NCBI GenBank assembly: GCA_938014915.1
Contig: CALLQQ010000137.1
Location: 1-11,432, forward strand
Reading direction: 5' to 3'
Source: an uncultured Clostridia bacterium
GTDB lineage: Bacteria > Bacillota > Clostridia > Oscillospirales > Ruminococcaceae
DNA length: 11,432 bases
Each line of letters begins with the position of its first letter. Positions within the stretch are counted from its first letter, which is position 1. Position numbers and translations under genes: made by a program. Below the pieces are notes generated by a model, which had not been told where the DNA came from, did not search any database, and worked only from the letters and a program-made list of their open reading frames with translations. This document shows, piece by piece, positions 7,024 through 11,432 of this stretch.

Positions 7024-7053
7024 AAATCCCACCTTATAAGGTGGGATTTTTTT
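7024..7053 (+). terminator. Rho-independent terminator of gap
   Basis: AAATCCCACC (7024-7033) pairs perfectly with GGTGGGATTT (7040-7049) around a 6-nt loop and runs into a T-tract (7047-7053). The symmetric stem may also stop the converging ABC ATPase transcript, although the U-run on that strand is weaker. Confidence 0.95.
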
Positions 7054-7061
7054 GCGGAAGT

Positions 7062-7736
7062 TCAGTATTCACATTCTACTCTGCCATCGGCAATTTTTAT
7101 TCTTCTATGTGCTAATGCGGCAATGCCTTCATCGTGGGTGATTAATAGGATTGTCTTGCCCCCTTTATTAAGATTCATCAAGATTTCCATGACATCGGCG
7201 CCGGAGCGGGAATCAAGATTCCCCGTTGGCTCGTCGGCAAGTATAATATCGGGCTGCGCTGCTATCGCCCTCGCTATTGCTACCCTTTGCTGTTGCCCGC
7301 CCGACATTTCGCTTGGCTTATGGCGCATTCTATCGCCGAGCCCCACCATCTGGAGTGCCTTTTTCGCCGCATCACGTCTGCTAATTTTCGCCATTCTGCG
7401 ATATATTAACGGCAATTCGACATTCTCCTCAGCATTGAGCGTATTAATAAGATTGAATCCTTGAAAGATGAAACCAATCCTCTGATTACGGATATGACTT
7501 AATTGATCGTCGGATAAGCGTGATGTATCCTGACCGCCTAATTCGTATGTTCCGCTAGTCGGTATATCGAGGCAGCCGAGCATATTCATTAAAGTCGATT
7601 TCCCCGATCCGCTACTGCCGACAATGGCGACGAATTCCCCATCGCTAATTTTAATGCTGATGCCGTCTAACGCCCGCACTTCATTTTCACCATGGTTGTA
7701 GATTTTATAGACATCCCTTATGCTTATTAAAGACAT
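7062..7736 (-). CDS. ABC transporter ATP-binding protein, LolD/MacB/YtrE type
   Basis: The 224-aa nucleotide-binding subunit has the normal length of the MacB/LolD/FtsE-like group. Walker A is GSSGSGKS (40-47), the Q-loop FQGFNL includes Q92, the signature is SGGQQQ (145-150), Walker B is IILADEP with E169, and the H-loop is H201 in ITHD. The DEPTGNLDS wording and the 'MNMLGCLDIPTSG' region are typical of ATPases that work with FtsX/MacB-fold permeases to move lipoproteins, peptides or antimicrobial compounds, or to gate cell-wall hydrolases. No permease gene is next to it: upstream is the glyQS terminator and downstream the converging gap gene. Its partner must be encoded elsewhere, or it acts alone. 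The ATG at 7736 is preceded by GGGAG. A weak -10 (TATGAT) without a good -35 is the only promoter candidate. Confidence 0.92.
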   Translation of the reverse strand: MSLISIRDVYKIYNHGENEVRALDGISIKISDGEFVAIVGSSGSGKSTLMNMLGCLDIPTSGTYELGGQDTSRLSDDQLSHIRNQRIGFIFQGFNLINTLNAEENVELPLIYRRMAKISRRDAAKKALQMVGLGDRMRHKPSEMSGGQQQRVAIARAIAAQPDIILADEPTGNLDSRSGADVMEILMNLNKGGKTILLITHDEGIAALAHRRIKIADGRVECEY

Positions 7737-7790
7737 ATGCTCTCTCCCATCTAAATTTTAACTATAAATTTATCATATCCATTTTAGAGT

Positions 7791-7831
7791 AAAAAATAAC
7801 CGCACCACGCATTAAAAAACGTGTTGCGGTT
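7791..7831 (-). terminator. Rho-independent terminator of glyQS
   Basis: On the minus strand AACCGCAACACG pairs with CGTGGTGCGGTT (7831-7820 with 7809-7798) with one mismatch and a 10-nt loop, followed by ATTTTTT (down to 7791). It starts 9 nt after the stop codon and separates glyQS from the ABC ATPase gene. Confidence 0.9.
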
Positions 7832-7840
7832 AATTATTTT

Positions 7841-9220
7841 TTAGAATTTTATTCTCTGCTCAATATACGATTCAAGCTCTGAAATTGGTATTCTCACCTG
7901 CTCCATGCTATCCCTCTCACGAACGGTAACACAATTGTCTTCCTGTGAATCGAAATCATATGTTATGCAGAATGGCGTGCCAATTTCGTCCTGTCTGCGG
8001 TATCTCTTACCGATCGCTCCCGATTCGTCATAATCTATGTTGAAGCTTTTTGCAAGATTGTCGGCAATTCCTGCCGCCTGCTCACTCAACTTCTTAGATA
8101 GTGGCAATATTGCCGCCTTAATCGGCGCTAGTGCAGGGTGCAATCTCATAACCGTCCTAGATGAGCCATCTTCAAGAACTTCCTCATCATATGCTTCACA
8201 CATGAACGCAAGCACCATTCTATCGGTACCGAGTGATGGTTCCACTACGCATGGGACATATCTTTCATTCGTCTCTTGATCAAAGTAGTCAAGTGATTTT
8301 GTGCTATGTTCCATATGTTGAGTTAAATCGTAATCCCCTCTATCGGCGATTCCCCACAATTCGCCCCAGCCGAATGGGAATAAGAATTCTATATCCGTTG
8401 TCGCCTTTGAATAATGCGATAGCTCCTCCTGTGTATGGTCACGGAATTTGAGGTTTTTCTCATTGACGCCTAGGGAAATTATCCAGTCAATGCAGAACTT
8501 CTTCCAATATTCAAACCATTCTAAATTCGTTCCCGGCTTGCAAAAGAATTGAAGTTCCATTTGCTCGAATTCACGTGTGCGGAATGTGAAGTTGCCCGGT
8601 GTAATCTCATTCCTGAAAGACTTGCCCATTTGACCAATGCCGAAAGGGAGTTTCTTCCTCGTTGTGCGCTGGACATTCGCAAAGTTTACGAATATTCCTT
8701 GCGCCGTTTCGGGGCGAAGATATATTTCATTCTTTGCGTCTTCAGTAACGCCCTGGAATGTTTTGAACATTAAATTAAACTTCCTAATATCGGTGAAATC
8801 ATGCTTACCGCAGGACGGACAAGCAATTTTATTCTCCTCAATATATTCCTGCATCTTTTCATCGCTCCAGCCATTTGGCTCGCTGCCGGTAGCATCTTCA
8901 ATAAGTTTGTCCGCACGATGACGTGTCTTGCAACTTCTACAATCCATTAATGGGTCGGAGAATCCGCCGACATGCCCCGATGCAACCCATGTTTGTGGAT
9001 TCATAAGAATTGCACTGTCAATGCCGACATTATAGCTTTTCTCTTGAATAAATTTCTTCCACCATGCTCGCTTAACATTATTCTTGAGTTCTACACCTAA
9101 TGGACCGTAGTCCCATGTGTTGGCAAGCCCGCCGTAAATTTCACTCCCCGGATAGACAAATCCCCTACCCTTACAAAGTGCGACTATCTTCTCCATTGAC
9201 TTCTCTTTTTTATCAGGCAT
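7841..9220 (-). CDS. glyQS: Glycyl-tRNA synthetase, one-subunit (alpha2) class II type
   Basis: The enzyme charges tRNA-Gly with glycine in the cytoplasm. The 459-aa protein belongs to the eukaryote-like dimeric type rather than the alpha2-beta2 type of Bacillus subtilis. It opens with the catalytic-domain start GRGFVYPGSEIYGGLANTWDYGPLG (residues 18-42). Two CxxC pairs, C94/C97 and C134/C137, fit a zinc-binding insertion. Motif 2 is FRNEITPGNFTFRTREFEQ (202-220) and motif 3 is EPSLGTDRMVLAF (327-339). The anticodon-binding domain starts near 360 (HPALAPIKAAILPL) and runs to the end. The ATG at 9220 follows AAGGATGG. The gene has its own promoter, a leader of about 175 nt with foldable segments but no recognisable T-box, and a strong terminator, so it is transcribed alone. 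Some annotators use the symbol glyS. Confidence 0.97.
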   Translation of the reverse strand: MPDKKEKSMEKIVALCKGRGFVYPGSEIYGGLANTWDYGPLGVELKNNVKRAWWKKFIQEKSYNVGIDSAILMNPQTWVASGHVGGFSDPLMDCRSCKTRHRADKLIEDATGSEPNGWSDEKMQEYIEENKIACPSCGKHDFTDIRKFNLMFKTFQGVTEDAKNEIYLRPETAQGIFVNFANVQRTTRKKLPFGIGQMGKSFRNEITPGNFTFRTREFEQMELQFFCKPGTNLEWFEYWKKFCIDWIISLGVNEKNLKFRDHTQEELSHYSKATTDIEFLFPFGWGELWGIADRGDYDLTQHMEHSTKSLDYFDQETNERYVPCVVEPSLGTDRMVLAFMCEAYDEEVLEDGSSRTVMRLHPALAPIKAAILPLSKKLSEQAAGIADNLAKSFNIDYDESGAIGKRYRRQDEIGTPFCITYDFDSQEDNCVTVRERDSMEQVRIPISELESYIEQRIKF

Positions 9221-9396
9221 ATTAATTCCATCCTTATTAAAGTAATTTTATATCCTACCTTTGCTTTTCTCATAAAAGCTATGGTAAATTTCAGTTATAT
9301 CTTATCCTGCATGTAATATTCACCGATTATCTTCATATAATAGTGAGGCAATTACCATGTAGGAATCACGCTTAACTTGCCACCTTTATAATTCCT
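9221..9396 (-). promoter_or_regulatory. Long foldable 5' leader of glyQS (candidate RNA element)
   Basis: At the 5' end (minus strand), AGGAAT (9396-9391) can pair with ATTCCT (9366-9361), or the segment 9398-9389 can pair with 9354-9344 (10 bp with one bulge); these folds exclude each other. Nearer the gene, GCTTTT-atgag-AAAAGC (9279-9263) forms a perfect hairpin, extended by TACC/GGTA across a 3x3 internal loop. No T-box consensus, antiterminator/terminator pair or known riboswitch core was recognised. The structure comes from base pairing seen by eye only. Confidence 0.4.
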
Positions 9397-9401
9397 CATT
9401 C

Positions 9402-9430
9402 ATTATAACAAAATTTATTACATAGTGCAA
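9402..9430 (-). promoter_or_regulatory. Predicted sigma-A promoter of glyQS
   Basis: Minus-strand TTGCAC (9430-9425), a 17-bp spacer and a perfect TATAAT (9407-9402) predict a start near 9396, giving a leader of about 175 nt. Confidence 0.75.
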
Positions 9431-9460
9431 CAAAAAGTTGGCGTGCGTGCGGCGCATCTC

Positions 9461-9490
9461 TGTCAAGATATGTTTCGACATAGCTTGACA
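9461..9490. promoter_or_regulatory. 30-bp near-perfect palindrome covering the -35 box of the deacetylase promoter
   Basis: TGTCAAG (9461-9467) pairs with CTTGACA (9484-9490) and TATGT (9469-9473) pairs with ACATA (9478-9482), around a central TTCG, with one A/G mismatch. Both outer arms read TTGACA on their own strand, and the right one is the predicted -35 box of the deacetylase operon. The element sits between two divergent promoters, as an operator would; as RNA it would be a UUCG-capped hairpin. Confidence 0.6.
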
Positions 9491-9513
9491 ATATCCTTGG
9501 TGTATTGTATTAT
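9485..9513 (+). promoter_or_regulatory. Predicted sigma-A promoter of the deacetylase-bactofilin operon
   Basis: Consensus TTGACA (9485-9490), a 17-bp spacer and TATTAT (9508-9513) predict a start near 9520. The -35 box is the right arm of the 30-bp palindrome. Confidence 0.75.
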
Positions 9514-9544
9514 TGAAGGTGTATATTTATATTAAATAGAAATT

Positions 9545-9549
9545 GGGGA
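9545..9549 (+). promoter_or_regulatory. Ribosome binding site deciding the deacetylase start
   Basis: GGGGA ends 5 nt before the ATG at 9555. The in-frame TTG at 9543 overlaps this site and has no ribosome site of its own, so the ATG is preferred. Confidence 0.6.
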
Positions 9550-9554
9550 CTGCA

Positions 9555-10547
9555 ATGTATTTTGGTAGTGTGAGGTTTTTTAAACATTTAGTTATCTCAG
9601 CGATCCTTTTGGGGATAATTCTCCCCTCAGTGCTTAGCATAATCCTTTTTCATGATGTAAATAATGCCGAAAAGGAGATTCGGCTATTAAAGGAGCAAGT
9701 TGCTGATTTAAGTGCGGAGAATCAAAAATTGCACCAGCCTGGCGAGCTCCTATTATATATGCAAGAAAACAAGGAATATTGGCTCCAATTCTCTAACACG
9801 ATTAGGGAGAATGATCCTGCTCTTCTTGCTGACTTTTTAAGAGGGAATGACGTTCCCCCGCAAATTGTGGAGAATGCTCAGCTCTACCCCGATTTATACA
9901 GTGTATCGTCACCGAATTATCGTGATGATGGGGATACCGTCTACCTAACATTCGATGATGGTCCATCGGCCGTAACCGATAAATTGCTCGATGTTCTATC
10001 ACGCCATAATGTTAAGGCGACATTCTTCGTCTGCCCACGTAATAGCGATTCATCTATGCGACTGTTAAAGCGAATTCATGACGATGGGCATACTATCGGT
10101 GTGCATTCGTATTCGCATGAATATGAGAGTATATATAATAGTGTCGCCGATTTCCTAGAAGATTTTGATAAGGCATATCAAATCATATATAATGCGACGG
10201 GAGTTTATCCGACGATTTATCGCTTCCCGGGTGGGAGTGTTAATTCATATAACAAGCTTGTTTACAAGGACATTATTGCGGAGATGAACCGCCGCGGCTT
10301 TCGCTATTATGATTGGAATATAGATAGCCTAGACTGGACGGGCGCTAGTTGGAGCGCAATGTATAATACAATTATGGACGGTGTGCAAAGATATAATCGT
10401 GCTATTGTATTAATGCACGATAGTGCGCCACGCAAGAATACGCCGGATATTATAGATAGTGTAATTGCAAAGCTTTTAAAAGAGGGCTATAAGCTCGACA
10501 GGCTTGATAATGATGTACGACCCGTAACTTTCAGCGTTGTTGATTAA
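9555..10547 (+). CDS. Membrane-anchored polysaccharide deacetylase (NodB domain, carbohydrate esterase 4)
   Basis: The 330-aa protein has one hydrophobic segment at about residues 12-32, a heptad-like helical stretch (about 34-60) that could be a coiled coil, a linker with acidic patches, and a NodB domain from about 127. All five family motifs are present: TFDDGPS with D134/D135, HSYSH with metal ligands H184 and H188, RFPGG with R223, DWNIDSLDW with D253, and LMHDS with H288. The enzyme should remove N-acetyl groups from a wall glycan, most likely peptidoglycan GlcNAc or MurNAc, outside the membrane, a change often linked to lysozyme resistance. The actual substrate cannot be read from the sequence. 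It is the first gene of a two-gene operon, 18 bp before the bactofilin, under a promoter overlaid by a 30-bp palindrome. The family call is firm. Confidence 0.95.
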   Translation: MYFGSVRFFKHLVISAILLGIILPSVLSIILFHDVNNAEKEIRLLKEQVADLSAENQKLHQPGELLLYMQENKEYWLQFSNTIRENDPALLADFLRGNDVPPQIVENAQLYPDLYSVSSPNYRDDGDTVYLTFDDGPSAVTDKLLDVLSRHNVKATFFVCPRNSDSSMRLLKRIHDDGHTIGVHSYSHEYESIYNSVADFLEDFDKAYQIIYNATGVYPTIYRFPGGSVNSYNKLVYKDIIAEMNRRGFRYYDWNIDSLDWTGASWSAMYNTIMDGVQRYNRAIVLMHDSAPRKNTPDIIDSVIAKLLKEGYKLDRLDNDVRPVTFSVVD

Positions 10548-10565
10548 TTCATAGGGGGTAAAAAT

Positions 10566-11276
10566 ATGAGTATTAAAAATAATTTCTCTAAGGCGGTCAA
10601 AGATTTATTAAAAAAAGATAATCTTGTCGGTGACGACACGGAAAACGACGGTAAGGATGTTCCTGAACTTAATCGCTATCTTCAAAGTGATAAGCCACAG
10701 GGCTTTACAAATACGGCAAGTTCCCCCGAATCCGAAACGGTAAATGAGCAAGATTATAACACGATGCCCAGTATCGAAACACCGAATGAAGATTTTGATA
10801 GGGGCGGCGATTCGTACGAAGTGACTGTAATATCACGTAATACGGTCATCGATGGTAATATTAGTTCCTTTGCCGATATGAATCTTGAGGGAAATGTTAA
10901 GGGCAGTGTCAACACGACTAAAAATATTGATGTCAGCGGTAAGGTTGTAGGGGATATTGTTTGCAACAATGCCAGCATGAAAGGATCCTCAATGCAGGGG
11001 AATGTTTCTTCTAAAGGGCAGATACATATGGATAACGATACTATCCTGCTGGGCAATATAAATGCCCAATATGCTGATATTAACGGTAAAATTAAAGGCA
11101 ATATTGAAGTTGGCGGCAAGGCGGAATTGGGCGGTGATGCCGTCATAATCGGCGATATAAATGCCTCCACGATTAGTGTCCTAGACGGCGCCGTTATTCA
11201 AGGATATATCAACACATCGCACCTACAAGAAGATAGTTCGAAGATTTTCCCCGAATCAATAGCCGTCGGCGACTAA
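10566..11276 (+). CDS. Bactofilin (polymer-forming cytoskeletal protein)
   Basis: The 236-aa protein has a polar, probably disordered N-terminal region (about 1-85, rich in Asp, Glu, Asn and Ser) and a bactofilin beta-helix core (about 86-218). The core starts with VISRNTVIDGNI and repeats short strands ending in G-D/N-I or G-x-V, e.g. LEGNVKGSV, VSGKVVGDIV, INGKIKGNIEV and VIIGDINA. Bactofilins form filaments without nucleotides and act in cell shape, envelope growth or appendage placement. There is no membrane segment, so it is cytoplasmic and would reach the membrane through its N-terminus or a partner. AGGGGG lies 7 nt before the ATG. The gene follows the deacetylase by 18 bp and is closed by a strong terminator, so the two are co-expressed. 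The N-terminal tail is longer than in many bactofilins. Confidence 0.93.
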   Translation: MSIKNNFSKAVKDLLKKDNLVGDDTENDGKDVPELNRYLQSDKPQGFTNTASSPESETVNEQDYNTMPSIETPNEDFDRGGDSYEVTVISRNTVIDGNISSFADMNLEGNVKGSVNTTKNIDVSGKVVGDIVCNNASMKGSSMQGNVSSKGQIHMDNDTILLGNINAQYADINGKIKGNIEVGGKAELGGDAVIIGDINASTISVLDGAVIQGYINTSHLQEDSSKIFPESIAVGD

Positions 11277-11286
11277 AATAAACATT

Positions 11287-11320
11287 CCCCCATTATGGTT
11301 CTTCCATAATGGGGGTTTTT
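11287..11320 (+). terminator. Rho-independent terminator of the deacetylase-bactofilin operon
   Basis: CCCCCATTATGG (11287-11298) pairs perfectly with CCATAATGGGGG (11304-11315) around a 5-nt loop, followed by TTTTT. Confidence 0.97.
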
Positions 11321-11432
11321 ATATGCAATTTAAATTCGCTCCGCTAGCCGAAAAGACGGAGAAAGAGCATCCTACATAATAAACACTGCTTTTCAAGGAT
11401 TTGAAGTGTCATTGTGCAGAATGCACATGGTG
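11321..11432. other. Unassigned right-edge sequence with a small palindrome
   Basis: No open frame with a ribosome site is seen here. TGTGCA-gaa-TGCACA (11413-11427) is a perfect 6-3-6 inverted repeat that could be an operator of a gene beyond the edge. A 28-codon minus-strand frame entering from the edge (stop near 11348) has no recognisable content. Confidence 0.3.

Noticed and set aside
9361..9390. AAAGGTGGCA in the glyQS leader as a T-box core
   Set aside because: It lies within about 20 nt of the predicted transcript start, leaving no room for a stem I. The rest of the T-box consensus and an antiterminator/terminator pair are missing.
10754..11170. 138-codon minus-strand open frame inside the bactofilin gene
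   Set aside because: It is opposite the conserved beta-helix repeats; the hydrophobic, Pro/Leu-rich product is a mirror of the repetitive Gly/Asp/Asn codons.
11348..11432. Cysteine-containing 28-codon minus-strand frame entering from the right edge
   Set aside because: It is too short, has no visible start and matches no family I recognise.

Overview
The window looks like chromosomal DNA from a low-GC, Gram-positive anaerobe, most likely a plant-polysaccharide-using member of the Clostridia. I infer this from strong AGGAGG-type ribosome sites, sigma-A promoters with 17-bp spacers, U-tailed hairpin terminators, the one-subunit (alpha2) glycyl-tRNA synthetase, a Geobacillus-like GH36 alpha-galactosidase and a bactofilin. 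No genus can be named from the sequence alone. There are no RNA genes, insertion sequences, CRISPR arrays or phage genes.

Layout. Positions 1-2370 (minus strand) hold a carbohydrate-use operon: a GH36 alpha-galactosidase followed by a GH3 beta-glucosidase/beta-xylosidase that runs off the left edge. A sigma-A promoter lies at 2460-2486, with palindromes around and upstream of it. Next come pyrG (CTP synthase, 2742-4349, minus) with its own promoter and terminator, and a histidine-kinase-like gene (4578-5666, minus) with its own promoter. A divergent intergenic region of about 320 bp separates the kinase gene from gap (glyceraldehyde-3-phosphate dehydrogenase, 5988-7007, plus). The gap promoter is overlaid by stacked GATAA/TTATC dyads, and gap ends in a strong terminator. 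Converging on gap are a lone LolD/MacB-type ABC ATPase (7062-7736, minus) and, upstream of it, glyQS (7841-9220, minus), which has its own terminator and a leader of about 175 nt. A second divergent region of about 330 bp leads to a plus-strand pair: a membrane-anchored polysaccharide deacetylase (9555-10547) and a bactofilin (10566-11276), closed by a strong terminator. The last 110 bp hold no identifiable gene.

How it fits together. Most units are single housekeeping genes with their own promoter and terminator. Two groups read as functional units. In the alpha-galactosidase/GH3 operon, one enzyme would trim alpha-galactosyl groups and the other beta-linked sugars of plant oligosaccharides. 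In the deacetylase/bactofilin operon, a cytoskeletal scaffold is paired with an envelope-glycan enzyme. The least ordinary items are that pair, the 30-bp near-perfect palindrome over its promoter, the kinase-like protein with no possible phospho-accepting histidine, the dyads over the gap promoter, and the foldable leader of glyQS. I found no clear multi-gene novel defence or mobile system.
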